Notes: a model not told the origin generated them from the sequence alone. A stretch of DNA of 64,000 bases from Novosphingobium panipatense (GCF_002149965.1 NZ_MSQB01000009.1:59325-123324), one strand, 5' to 3'. Numbered from the stretch's first letter, positions 37,904-45,778 are shown. Numbers and translations: made by a program.

Positions 37904-38883
37904 CAGTGCGCCGCCCCGAACTCGGTGCCGAAGAGTTCCGCGGTGCCGACGGTCACGACCAGCGCCCCGGCCTTGAGCCCGCGCGCGAGCAGCGCCTGGC
38001 CGCCGCTTTCCGAGGCGACCTCCACGCGCTGGCGCACGAAAGTATCGGCGCCGGTCTTCCGGTAGACCCATTCGCCGCCGTAGATGTCGCGCACGATGGC
38101 CGAGGACGGGACCGAAAGGCCCTGCGTGCGCCCGGCCAGAGGCAGTTCGACCGCGACGCGCTGGCCGACGCGCAAGGCGCGGTCGCCGTTGTTCACGGCA
38201 TAATAGAGATCGACGGTGCCCGCCACGCTGTCGGCGGAGGGCGGCGCCTGGACCGGGCGTGCACTCCTGCCTTCTCCGTTCCCGCCGAGCGGGTGGATCA
38301 TGGCCTCGCTCCCGCGCAGCACCGCGCCGACGTCACTGGCGAAGACCGATGCGCGAACCCAGAGCGTCGATTGGGTGCCGAGCGTCGCGACCGCCGGGCC
38401 GAGCAGCCTGCGCTGCTGGCGCGCGGCGCCGAGGGCAGCCTGCGCGGCGGCATGGGCGGCAGCGGCCTCGTCACGGGCGCGCACGCTTCCGGCCTCCTCG
38501 CGCACGAGGGCCTCGGCGCGGGTCAGGGCAATGCGGGCGAGCCGGGCCTGCGCCTCGGTGCGAGCCACTTCGCCGTCGGCCACCGCCTGCTGCGATCCGA
38601 CCTGCTGCAGGTTGGTGAGCGAGTTGACGGGCACGCCGCCCGCGCTCGTCGGCGGCACCACGATCTCGCCGGTCACCTGCCGCGTCTGGGCCGCCGAGCC
38701 GCCGCCGACCTTCACCGTCTCGATGCCGAGGCGCTGCTGGGCCTTGGGCGTCAGGGTGAGTTTCAGGAGTTCGGCTTCGTTCGCAATCAGCTCCGCATGG
38801 GCGGGCGGCGTGGACGGCTTGGATGCCGTTTGACCGCAGGCGGACACGGCGAGCGGCAGGATCAGGAGAACAAGATGGCGCAT
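37903..38883 (-). CDS. RND periplasmic adaptor (CusB/CzcB-like), lipoprotein
   Basis: A 326-aa membrane fusion protein with lipobox PLAVSACG. It shows a coiled-coil region of alternating Ala/Arg/Glu (about 95-150) and an [21 protein letters not shown] segment typical of CusB-type adaptors, preceded by a beta-barrel region. ATG 38883 is chosen because it gives the lipoprotein signal; upstream codons to 38943 are open but add nothing recognisable. First gene of the pump 2 operon. Confidence 0.87.
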   Translation of the reverse strand: MRHLVLLILPLAVSACGQTASKPSTPPAHAELIANEAELLKLTLTPKAQQRLGIETVKVGGGSAAQTRQVTGEIVVPPTSAGGVPVNSLTNLQQVGSQQAVADGEVARTEAQARLARIALTRAEALVREEAGSVRARDEAAAAHAAAQAALGAARQQRRLLGPAVATLGTQSTLWVRASVFASDVGAVLRGSEAMIHPLGGNGEGRSARPVQAPPSADSVAGTVDLYYAVNNGDRALRVGQRVAVELPLAGRTQGLSVPSSAIVRDIYGGEWVYRKTGADTFVRQRVEVASESGGQALLARGLKAGALVVTVGTAELFGTEFGAAH

Positions 38884-38965
38884 GCCCAGGGCGCTAGCAG
38901 ACGCACATTGGGCGATTCTGGAGGCAACCATACAAAATCCCAATGTTCGAAAGAGTCATGATCAC

Positions 38966-39007
38966 GGGCCAATGATCAAGGGCCAATGATCAAGGGCCAA
39001 TGATCAA
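38966..39007 (+). repeat. Three tandem copies of a 14-bp unit
   Basis: GGGCCAATGATCAA occurs three times without interruption. It overlaps the 3' end of the next minus-strand gene and lies about 80 bp upstream of the adaptor gene, so copy number could alter that protein's last residues or the pump promoter region. Confidence 0.85.
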
Positions 39008-39451
39008 GGCTGGTCGCAGCCAGCCCGCATTCTCAATGCAGATGATCCTGCGCACTGTGGGCGCGGGCGCGCTCCTGCTTCGCCACGCACGCTTTCGGCG
39101 CGTCGATCCCCCGGGAGATATCCGCGCGACGTTGCGATATTCGAGCCTGCCGCCATATCCGGCAAGACGCTCCGCCCCGCGCGCAAGATGGCGCAGCAGT
39201 TGCGGATCAAGCTCCAGCGCAAGGATCGCGCGCTGGCGCTGGAGCAGCGCCAGACAACCGAGCAGCGTCGCCTCGTCATCGCCCAGATAAGGGCAGTCGA
39301 GGGCGGAGATGACCATCCCCGCCCCCTTCGCCGCACGCGCAAGCCGGACGAAATCCCGGCAGTCGTCCGACCCGAGGCGTGCCGGTCGGCAGCCCCGGAT
39401 CAGGTCGATCGCCAGTTTCTCGATCGGCGACAGTTTAGCGACGTGGATCAT
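38990..39451 (-). CDS. Small hypothetical protein
   Basis: A 153-aa basic protein from ATG 39451 (MIHVAKLSPIEKLAIDLIRG). It has six Cys residues and an Arg/Lys-rich tail ending ENAGWLRPALIIGP, encoded through the 14-bp tandem repeats. No family recognised. It is read in the same direction as pump 2 and lies 106 bp upstream of the adaptor gene. The frame is open to 39646, but the upstream part crosses what looks like another decayed gene. Confidence 0.5.
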   Translation of the reverse strand: MIHVAKLSPIEKLAIDLIRGCRPARLGSDDCRDFVRLARAAKGAGMVISALDCPYLGDDEATLLGCLALLQRQRAILALELDPQLLRHLARGAERLAGYGGRLEYRNVARISPGGSTRRKRAWRSRSAPAPTVRRIICIENAGWLRPALIIGP

Positions 39452-39477
39452 CGATCCAGACCGATCATGCTGCGGGC

Positions 39478-39549
39478 TCAGAAGCGCGCGTTGAGACCGA
39501 TATTGCCACCTTCCAGCAGAACCAGATGGTCTCCTACCGGCCCGTGTCA
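39478..39549 (-). pseudogene. Possible C-terminal remnant of an outer-membrane receptor gene
   Basis: The minus strand reads HGPVGDHLVLLEGGNIGLNARF then a stop (residues 3-22 are the informative part). The NARF ending with a terminal Phe is common in TonB receptors. Upstream in the same frame there is a stop within 6 bases, so only the tail is left. Confidence 0.25.
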
Positions 39550-39733
39550 TGCATTCCTGGAAGGTTGGGCAAGGTTTCTGGAATGGCGGGTGTTGAATGG
39601 GGACCTGCGATCCCTGGAAGGCTCGCGAATGGCGGCGATATCCCAAATTACGCCAGGATCAGACTGTTTGATCCGCCTTAGGCCGGCACCGGACCGCTAA
39701 CAGAATTCTCATCTCGTGCTGGCTGTCCTACGA

Positions 39734-40651
39734 TCATTCACAGACTTCCGGGGCCGCCGATCTATTAGGGAGAATACCTAGATCCCGGGCTTGGACAATG
39801 ACCCGCCTCACACCCTCAGGTGACCATTGCATCCCCCCTCGCGGGGTTGGCTCTCGCAGATCCTTACCCAACCAAGCCGCAATGCCACGCAGCGTCGCGT
39901 CGGGTTCGCTCCTAAGCTTGTCGGCAACAAGTAGAGCAACGCGAGTATCACGTGAAAGGCGCGGCGCCGTCTCAAGGATGACAGGATTTGCGTAGCCTGC
40001 ATCAACAAGCGTCCTGCATGCCTTCACCAGCGTGCGTTCAGAAAACGAGCGCACCGGGGGCTTGAGCGCCTGAATGTGCCGCAACACCAACGCCCAGGGC
40101 AACTGCGGCCGCAGGCGCTCAACGAGCGGCAGCCAACCCCGCCGGCCATCGATCAGATCGTGGAGATGCTTTTCCTTCAGGATGTGACGTAAGTCATCGA
40201 TTGCTGAGGGATCTCGTGCGCGCATTTTCGGATTTCCCGGCTTAGCGCCGCGGGCGACCGCCGCTTTGAGGCCAGCGCGCGTACGCTCGCGAATAAGCGC
40301 ACGTTCGAACTCTGCAAAAGCACCAAGCATCTGTGTCATCAGCATGCCTTGCGGGCTGCTGGTGTCGATCGGATCCTCGATCGAGCGAAAATACGCCCCC
40401 TTCGCACGAAGCCCTTCAACCATTTCCAGCAAATGCGACAACGATCGTGCGAGGCGATCAATCCGCACAACCACAAGGGTGTCCCCCTGCCCTACCGCTG
40501 CGAACGCGCTGGCTAGTTTAGGTCGGCTCCGGCTAGCACCGCTGGCCCGGTCCTCAAATATGGTTGCGCAGCCCACGCGCTGAAGCTCCCCGAGCTGCGC
40601 GAACGTGTCCTGTTCGTCCGTCGATACGCGGGCGTAGCCAATAAGGGGCAT
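39734..40651 (-). CDS. tniR: Long serine recombinase, resolvase of the 36-kb transposon
   Basis: A 305-aa serine recombinase. The N-terminal catalytic domain (about 1-145) has IGYARVST with Ser10, VRIDRLARSLSHL and FAEFERALIRERTRAGL. Residues beyond about 150 form an extension roughly 100 aa longer than in TniR of Tn5053-type elements, with two Trp/Arg-rich segments and an SFSERTLVKACRTLVDAGY HTH-like stretch. It sits next to the right transposon end, where Tn5053-family elements keep tniR and res, and a palindromic candidate res region lies directly upstream. Role: resolving cointegrates after replicative transposition. Confidence 0.85.
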   Translation of the reverse strand: MPLIGYARVSTDEQDTFAQLGELQRVGCATIFEDRASGASRSRPKLASAFAAVGQGDTLVVVRIDRLARSLSHLLEMVEGLRAKGAYFRSIEDPIDTSSPQGMLMTQMLGAFAEFERALIRERTRAGLKAAVARGAKPGNPKMRARDPSAIDDLRHILKEKHLHDLIDGRRGWLPLVERLRPQLPWALVLRHIQALKPPVRSFSERTLVKACRTLVDAGYANPVILETAPRLSRDTRVALLVADKLRSEPDATLRGIAAWLGKDLREPTPRGGMQWSPEGVRRVIVQARDLGILPNRSAAPEVCE

Positions 40652-40675
40652 TGGTCACAATCCATCTAACGAGGT

Positions 40676-40752
40676 CAACCGGTCGGTTGCCCCCGTAAGG
40701 TAGACGCCTAAGCTGCCTTTGACCATCACCCCTCAGTAGGACAGGCGTCTAC
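40676..40752. promoter_or_regulatory. Candidate res site of the transposon resolvase
   Basis: Between the resolvase start and the right end lie a palindrome CAACCG gt CGGTTG (40676-40689) and a perfect inverted repeat, GTAGACGCCT at 40700-40709 with AGGCGTCTAC at 40743-40752. Resolvases bind inverted subsites of about 28-40 bp just upstream of their own gene. Confidence 0.55.
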
Positions 40753-40878
40753 CGCCCCGTTCATTTGAGCCGAGTGTACGGAACTTGAGAGAGGCCCCTG
40801 CCCCGGCCGGCCGTAGCCTGCGGATACCGCCAGAAAGTGCCCCTGAAAATGCCGGGACTCTGCCGCGCAGCACATTGG

Positions 40879-40978
40879 CGTCCGGCGGTATTCTTCCCTG
40901 AATCCGGCCGTATTCTTGCGGGGCTGGTAGCGAAAATTCAGCGGTGGCGGGGAGTCCGGTCGTATCCTGAAACCGACA
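40879..40978 (-). repeat. Right transposon end: terminal repeat and two inner repeats
   Basis: Read on the minus strand the end is TGTCGGTTTCAGGATACGAC CGGAC, matching the left end at 19 of 25 positions. Two inner copies follow at 40902-40917 (AAGAATACGGCCGGAT) and 40879-40895 (AAGAATACCGCCGGACG). The spacing differs from the left end, as in other Tn7-like elements. Confidence 0.9.
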
Positions 40979-40983
40979 GCTCC
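40979..40983 (+). repeat. Target-site duplication, right copy (gctcc)
   Basis: Identical to 4727-4731, and directly abuts the right end. Confidence 0.92.
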
Positions 40984-41030
40984 TCAGCCGCGCTTGTAGC
41001 CCACCTTATAAAGAACGGTCAAATCTGCTT

Positions 41031-41054
41031 ATGTGATAAGTGCAATTATCACAT
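41031..41054. promoter_or_regulatory. dif-like palindrome: candidate tyrosine-recombinase site or operator
   Basis: ATGTGATAA gtgcaa TTATCACAT has perfect 9-bp arms and a 6-bp spacer. The core ATAA-N6-TTAT is the arrangement of XerC/D dif sites. Without the 36-kb transposon it would lie 62 bp upstream of the tyrosine recombinase start. An operator for the HTH protein at 41115 is the main alternative. Confidence 0.55.
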
Positions 41055-41114
41055 GTTGATTCACCAACCATCCGAGCAGTTGTGCAGTGTTTTGGCATTC
41101 ACTACACATTCGGC

Positions 41115-42281
41115 ATGGAGCGCTTCCATCCCCTCGCCGCCGACACCGACGCCCCACCCGAAGAGCTGGCGCTCGCGCAAGGCGAATGCGCACTGGCGCT
41201 CGGCCGCCTCGACGGGCTCCTCGCCGGCCTCACCGATACCGAAAAGCGGCTGTTCTGCGTAGGACTGCTGCGCGAGGTGCTCCTCTCGGCCTTGGCGCAG
41301 GCGGGATTTGCTGACGCCGAACACCAGTTCAACGCCTGGTTCGCCGGGCTCGATCGCGGCCCCCAAGAGACGCCCCTCACCGCCTGCTCCGCCTATGCCG
41401 TGGTCCGCGCCCTGCTGGGCGGACTCAGCCATCATCCGTGGGAACCGCTCGCCGACGCCGCACAGACCATCGCTCTGGCCGCGCGCTTCGGGGCTGACCG
41501 CCCAATGCAAGCCGAAGATGCGCTGGCGGACGACGCGATCGGCAGGGCGCTCACGCTGATGGAACAGGCCGGCGCGGATGACGAGCCCCCCCTGCCCTTC
41601 GCGGGTCTGGCCCGTCTCAACGCCCTGCTGCGGGCCGATCCCCTGTTCGCGCCGCTGGAGCGCGCGGTGCAAATCCGTTCGCTTGGGAACCGCGCGGTGG
41701 CGATCGAGCAGGCCGCCCCGCGCACACCGCTCTGGGCGGCCGATGCCTCGCTGGGGCGGCTGCTGACCGCGTGCGGCGCGTGGCAGCTTGACCTTCCCTG
41801 TCCCGGCGTGATGACCGCCGAAACGCTTCAGCCGCAGCTCTGGCCGGGCGAACGCGCCCTTGTCTCAGCGCGGACTCTCCACGCGACCACTACCCGGCTT
41901 GCAGAGCTGGTCGCGAAAGCGCGAAAGCGCGCGGCGCTGATGCGCGAGCAGCTGGGGCACCTGCGCTCGAGCGCGCGGGCACCGCAGGTGTGGATCCTGC
42001 TCGCTGGTTTTGCGCCGCTCGGGCTCGATCAGATGACCTCGGCGTGCGGGATCAGCCGGCGCGGCACCTATGCGATCGGCGACGCCCTTGTGGCGGCGCG
42101 CATGGCACGGAGGGAGACGGTCAAGGGGAAGGTCCTGCTGGTCGCCGAAGAACCGCGAAGGGATTGGCAGCCGGCGTCTCTGGACCAGGCTACCGCCCTC
42201 CCCCGTGCGGCGCTTGCCGAATTCGACGCGGCGATGACCGATATCGACCAACTGCTGGCGCGCACTTCTGGCCCAGGTTGA
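41115..42281 (+). CDS. Plasmid protein with C-terminal HTH, function unknown
   Basis: A 388-aa protein starting MERFHPLAADTD. The N-terminal two thirds are helical and Ala/Leu-rich, with LGRLDGLLAGL and VVRALLGGLSHHPWEPLAD segments. The C-terminal part contains a probable helix-turn-helix, APLGLDQMTSACGISRRGTY, preceded by basic helices. The layout recalls the RHE_PE00001/DUF1612 group of plasmid proteins, but I am not sure. A GTG in frame at 41040 lies inside the palindrome and is less likely as start. Before transposon entry this gene was divergent from the tyrosine recombinase gene, so it may regulate it. Confidence 0.6.
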   Translation: MERFHPLAADTDAPPEELALAQGECALALGRLDGLLAGLTDTEKRLFCVGLLREVLLSALAQAGFADAEHQFNAWFAGLDRGPQETPLTACSAYAVVRALLGGLSHHPWEPLADAAQTIALAARFGADRPMQAEDALADDAIGRALTLMEQAGADDEPPLPFAGLARLNALLRADPLFAPLERAVQIRSLGNRAVAIEQAAPRTPLWAADASLGRLLTACGAWQLDLPCPGVMTAETLQPQLWPGERALVSARTLHATTTRLAELVAKARKRAALMREQLGHLRSSARAPQVWILLAGFAPLGLDQMTSACGISRRGTYAIGDALVAARMARRETVKGKVLLVAEEPRRDWQPASLDQATALPRAALAEFDAAMTDIDQLLARTSGPG

Positions 42282-42458
42282 CCAAGCCGCGCGCGAGAGT
42301 TGATGTTTCGGGATTCCCTTTTTGGGCGAATGCGATACAGTTGGACGGAGAAAGGCAAGACCGCCGATGGTCAAATCAACCGATGCTGACACGCTGAGCC
42401 GCAAGGATCTGACGGGTCCTGAACCGCGCCGGGTCTGCCGGAGGCATTGGGTTGTGAG

Positions 42459-43364
42459 TCACGCTGCCATATCGAGGTTGCTTGCGGCAGCATTATATTG
42501 ATCTTCGGCTTCGGCAGGCGGGATGTTTCCAATGGGCTCGAGCAGCCGACGATGGTTGAACCAGTCGACCCATTCGAGCGTGGCATATTCGACAGCTTCG
42601 AAGCTGCGCCACGGCCCACGCCTGTGGATCACCTCGGCTTTGTAGAGGCCGTTGATCGTCTCGGCTAAAGCGTTGTCGTAGCTATCGCCGACACTGCCCA
42701 CCGATGGCTCGATCCCGGCTTCGGCGAGTCGCTCGGTGTACTTGACGGACACGTACTGCGACCCGCGGTCGCTATGATGGATGAGGCCGCCCCGATGGGC
42801 CGGCCGGCGGTCATGAAGCGCCTGCTCCAAGGCATCTAGGACAAAGCTGGCATGCGCCGTACGGCTTGCTCGCCAGCCAACGATCCGCCGCGCATAGGTG
42901 TCGATGACGAAGGCGACGTAGACGAACCCCGCCCAGGTCGCGACGTAGGTAAAGTCCGACACCCACAGCATGTTCGGCGCTGGCGCGTAGAACCGGCGGT
43001 TGACGTGGTCCAGAGGACACGGCGCCGCTTTGTCGCTGATCGTGGTGCGCACTGGCTTGCCACGGATCACGCCTGCCAAGCCCATCTCACGCATCAGCCG
43101 TGCGACCGTACAGCGGGCGACCGGAAAGCCTTCCCTCATCATCTGTCGCCAGACCTTGCGCACGCCGTAGACCGCGAAGTTCTCGGCGAACACGCGCGCG
43201 ATCTCCGGCTTGAGGGCCACATCCTGCCGAGCCCGCGCCGATAGGCGTGTCGGATCCTGTCGCTGCGCGACGCGCTCGTGGTAAGTGGATGGGGCGATCG
43301 GCAGGACGCGGCAGATCGGCTCGACCCCATAGGCATCGCGGTGATCGTCAATGAAGGCGATCAT
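42459..43364 (-). CDS. IS3-family transposase OrfB (DDE)
   Basis: A 301-aa integrase-core transposase. An HTH_21 region ([14 protein letters not shown], about 65-80) precedes the rve core with Asp in LWVSDFTYV, Asp in HSDRGSQYV and Glu in [14 protein letters not shown]. Its ATG overlaps the orfA stop (ATGA at 43361-43364); a fused OrfAB made by frameshifting is the active transposase in this family. No disruption seen, so the IS could be active. Confidence 0.93.
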   Translation of the reverse strand: MIAFIDDHRDAYGVEPICRVLPIAPSTYHERVAQRQDPTRLSARARQDVALKPEIARVFAENFAVYGVRKVWRQMMREGFPVARCTVARLMREMGLAGVIRGKPVRTTISDKAAPCPLDHVNRRFYAPAPNMLWVSDFTYVATWAGFVYVAFVIDTYARRIVGWRASRTAHASFVLDALEQALHDRRPAHRGGLIHHSDRGSQYVSVKYTERLAEAGIEPSVGSVGDSYDNALAETINGLYKAEVIHRRGPWRSFEAVEYATLEWVDWFNHRRLLEPIGNIPPAEAEDQYNAAASNLDMAA

Positions 43365-43687
43365 CGCCGGAACGGGCGGTCGAGCTCCGCCTGCGCAAAA
43401 TATGCCGACGCCTTGCGGAGAATCTCGTTGGCCTGGCGCAGCTCACGGACCTCGCGCTCCAGCGCCTTCACCTTGTCGGCAACCTCGGTCGGGACACCGG
43501 CACGCTTGCCGCTATCGACCTCGGCCTTCTTCACCCACTCATGCAGCGTCTGCGGAACGCAGCCGATCTTCTCAGCGATCGACACCACCGCCGCCCAGCG
43601 GGACGGATAATCGCGCTCATGATCGGCCACCATCCGCACCGCACGCTCGCGCACCTCGGGTGCAAACTTGTTCGTCGTCTTGCTCAT
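43361..43687 (-). CDS. IS3-family transposase OrfA (HTH)
   Basis: A 108-aa protein with an HTH ([20 protein letters not shown]) and a C-terminal leucine zipper ([20 protein letters not shown]). It binds the terminal repeats and provides the N-terminus of the OrfAB fusion. The start is 53 bp inside the right inverted repeat. Confidence 0.93.
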   Translation of the reverse strand: MSKTTNKFAPEVRERAVRMVADHERDYPSRWAAVVSIAEKIGCVPQTLHEWVKKAEVDSGKRAGVPTEVADKVKALEREVRELRQANEILRKASAYFAQAELDRPFRR

Positions 43688-44104
43688 ACAGGCTCCACCT
43701 TCTCAGGAGTTGGAGCCTCCGGCAAACCCGGCGCGGTTCATCCGGCGCTGCGCACCTTTTTCCGCATTGCCGACGCCTGGGGCCTTAAGGAAGCCGAGCA
43801 GATGAAGCTTCTCGGGCTCGACAGCCGCTCGACCTTGCAGACCTGGAAGCGCGGCGCCGTCGCGGCGATTCCCAAGGATGCGCTGGAGCGCATCTCCTAT
43901 GTCATGGGGATCTACAAGGGGCTGAAGATGCTCCTGCCCCGTACCGCCGATGAATGGGTACGCAAACCCAATGAGGCGCCGCTGTTCGCCGGACGCCCGG
44001 CGATCGAGCGGATGGCGTCGGGCAATGTCGCCGATCTCTATGTGGTGCGCCAATATATCGACACACAGCGCAGCGGACAAACGCGTGTGTGTGGCTAGAT
44101 TCGT

Positions 44105-44623
44105 CTAGCCCGGAGGCATCAAGGCATCGTCAGGATCAAGGACAGTCAGCGCGGCTCCCTCCCCTTGCATATCCTTCTCATGCCATTGCCACAGCACCAG
44201 GTTCCGGCCACCCGGATTCTGGACCGATGGCACCAACGCGCCTTGCGCACCCTCCGCGATCAGTTCGTCCGTCACCGCCCAGCTCGGCGGTGTCTGGCGA
44301 TCAAGAAACGCCATGGCTTTCCAGTTTGCTTCCAGGGCCTCCCCGACCCGCGTATTGCAAGGCGCCGCCGTACTGGTAGTGAGATCCGCGATAGCCGCAG
44401 CGTCGAGATAATAAGGAACAAGCGTTCCGGGTTTCGGCAGTCCTTGATAATATTCCGCCACCGCGGTGACCGCATCTGCAGCCAGGTAAAGCGCCGGAAC
44501 GCCCTTTCGATTCCAGCGACCGCCATAGAGCCGCGCGCCCTCCCCCGACGTCGGACTAAATTGATGGCGGATCCCGATCATCCGCCAGAGCGGAAGCGAC
44601 ATGGACGCAAGCACATAGGTCAT
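44105..44623 (-). CDS. RES-domain toxin
   Basis: A 172-aa RES-family toxin. The N-terminal signature LPLWRMIGIRHQFSPTSG is followed by GARLYGGRWNRKG and ALYLAADAVTAVAEYYQ, with the Arg, Tyr and Glu residues typical of the fold. Family members (Res, MbcT, ParT) degrade NAD+ or ADP-ribosylate targets. It follows the antitoxin gene at 44691 with a 67-bp gap, and converges on the split antitoxin with 6 bp between stops. An internal ATG eight codons in is a possible alternative start. Confidence 0.85.
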   Translation of the reverse strand: MTYVLASMSLPLWRMIGIRHQFSPTSGEGARLYGGRWNRKGVPALYLAADAVTAVAEYYQGLPKPGTLVPYYLDAAAIADLTTSTAAPCNTRVGEALEANWKAMAFLDRQTPPSWAVTDELIAEGAQGALVPSVQNPGGRNLVLWQWHEKDMQGEGAALTVLDPDDALMPPG

Positions 44624-44690
44624 GGCACCGCTCTACCGGCGAGAGAGAGACATGGTCACGGTCAATTTCCATGAACCAAAGTGAACCATG

Positions 44691-45041
44691 TCAGGAATAG
44701 ACACCGGCAGCCATGCGATCGAGATCCTCGATCACCATGTCGGCATGCCCATCCTCGACCAATTCTTCGGCCGTCTTGCCAAATCCAGGAAGCGGCTGAT
44801 GCTTGAACCAGATGATCGCCTTGCCTTCATCACCGGCCAGATCGGCGGCACGCGCGATGATCCGGGCAATTTCCCCAAGCTTGGCCTGCACAGCCGGGCT
44901 ACCGGGGTGTGTGGTCATGGTGTTGCGATTGAGGTGCGCAAGTCGCGATAGACGCGTCATCGGTAGGCGCAGGCGTTCCGCCATGCGGCGCGGCGCGATC
45001 ATGTCCCCCTCACGAATATCGTCCAAAAATGCGGCAAGCAT
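44691..45041 (-). CDS. Xre/MbcA/ParS-type antitoxin partner of the RES toxin
   Basis: A 116-aa antitoxin. The N-terminal helices (MTRLSRLAHLNRNTM) precede the toxin-binding DUF2384-type domain, recognised by IIWFKHQPLPGFGKTAEELV and the ending DLDRMAAGVYS. It neutralises RES toxins and usually represses its own promoter. A perfect palindrome GAGTGCACTC (45042-45051) abuts the start codon and could be its operator. Upstream of the toxin in the same direction, the standard order. Confidence 0.84.
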   Translation of the reverse strand: MLAAFLDDIREGDMIAPRRMAERLRLPMTRLSRLAHLNRNTMTTHPGSPAVQAKLGEIARIIARAADLAGDEGKAIIWFKHQPLPGFGKTAEELVEDGHADMVIEDLDRMAAGVYS

Positions 45042-45505
45042 GAGTGCACTCCTTGCCTCCTATATGCACCCAAATTCAAATCGCTTCAATGAATCAATCG
45101 GCCTGTGCAGATCGCAACGCCTCTGCAGTCGCTCACAGTTTCAGCACGCCGAAGAAAATCAGGCCCAATGCCGATCAAGCAGTATTTTCAGAGCACTCTC
45201 CGCCCTAACCGATCGTTTTCTGCTTTCCTGACTTCTTGGGGGATTTGTCTGCTGAGATTGCCCAGCTATTCGGGATCATCATCCATAGTGCGGCTAGGTT
45301 GGCGAGACAGGCCTGAAGGACAAAGACCGGGATGTCGGATCGACGGTGAGCAGCGGAGTGAGACCTATTCCTTCCCCTTTCTGTTCTGAAAAATCAAAAT
45401 CATAAATCCGCCGTAGGCGTAAGCGTTAATGGGTTATATCTTAGAGTTAAAAGGTTACTGAGGCCAACGTGCCAAGCGACTCACGGGAATCTGGCGATTC
45501 CCCCC
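45042..45505. other. Leader of the toxin-antitoxin unit and AT-rich approach to oriV; no gene
   Basis: Contains the palindrome next to the antitoxin start and, at about 45395-45465, an AT-rich stretch suited to strand opening, just before the first DnaA box. No gene with a recognisable product. Confidence 0.5.
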
Positions 45506-45621
45506 TTGTGGATAAAATCTGATAACACGACGTCTGATCTCCGATAGCACGACAGCCGGATTCTAATAACACGATGATCCCCACCCGATAGCACGATGGC
45601 CCCGCCGGGAGGTGTGGATAA
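45506..45621. other. oriV: Plasmid replication origin: four iterons between two DnaA boxes
   Basis: Four 22-bp units begin at 45521, 45543, 45565 and 45587 with cores GATAACACGA, GATAGCACGA, AATAACACGA and GATAGCACGA. The exact 22-bp period places RepA on one face of the helix. DnaA boxes (TTATCCACA on the minus strand) lie at 45506-45515 and 45613-45621. The AT-rich segment is on the left. Confidence 0.85.
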
Positions 45622-45736
45622 TCACGAAACGGTGCGTGGCGTGCTGTGTGCGAAGTCGGCAGTTAGCGTTTCGATCCAAAAACCCGCTGTCGACCCCGAA
45701 CCGGAGAGCGCGCTCGCCGAGAGAAGTAAGGATCGG

Positions 45737-45778
45737 TCGTGTTATCAGGAATGCGACCTCCGCAAGCGTCGTGTTATT
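45737..45778 (-). repeat. Two inverted iteron copies
   Basis: TCGTGTTATC at 45737-45746 and TCGTGTTATT at 45769-45778 are the iteron core in opposite orientation, 32 bp apart. They could serve handcuffing or copy control. Further related sites are TCGTGTTTTC at 45941-45950 and GAAAACACGA at 46049-46058. Confidence 0.7.

Larger units (their letters stand above)
4732..40978. mobile_element. 36.2-kb Tn5053/Tn7-like transposon carrying envelope and efflux cargo
   Basis: The ends match as inverted repeats: 19 of the outer 25 bp are identical, both beginning TGTC. Each end continues with further copies of a roughly 17-bp repeat of the type AAGAATACNNCCGGACG. A perfect 5-bp duplication, gctcc, flanks the element. 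Inside the left end lie tniA-tniB-tniQ with start/stop overlaps; inside the right end lies a serine recombinase with palindromes next to it that could be its res site. About 30 kb of cargo lies between 9056 and 39451. Tn5053-family elements known to me are usually smaller and carry mercury or antibiotic resistance; this cargo of regulated RND pumps, glycan genes and a FecIR-TonB locus is different. Confidence 0.93.
42420..43740 (-). mobile_element. IS3-family insertion sequence, 1321 bp
   Basis: The terminal inverted repeats start TGAACCGCGCCGGGTYTGCC and match at 25 of 26 bp. The flanking direct repeat is tcc (42417-42419 and 43741-43743). orfA and orfB are on the minus strand with a 4-bp overlap, the usual IS3 layout for programmed -1 frameshifting. 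The OrfA ending [12 protein letters not shown] suggests the IS51 subgroup. Confidence 0.92.
42367..44098 (+). pseudogene. Xre/MbcA/ParS-type antitoxin gene split by an IS3-family element
   Basis: 42367-42419 encodes MVKSTDADTLSRKDLTG and the first two bases of a Pro codon; 43744-44098 continues in frame with the rest ([20 protein letters not shown]). With the insertion and one 3-bp duplication removed, the gene is a 135-aa protein: an N-terminal HTH (SRSTLQTWKRG) and a C-terminal toxin-binding domain (NEAPLFAGRPAIERMASGNV then LYVVRQYIDTQRSG). These antitoxins normally precede a RES toxin on the same strand; here none follows, and the convergent RES gene has its own antitoxin. So this is a disrupted, apparently orphan antitoxin. 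Confidence 0.75.

Noticed and set aside
41040..41114. GTG start for the HTH protein within the palindrome
   Set aside because: The extra 25 residues show no conserved feature, and ATG 41115 is a better start.
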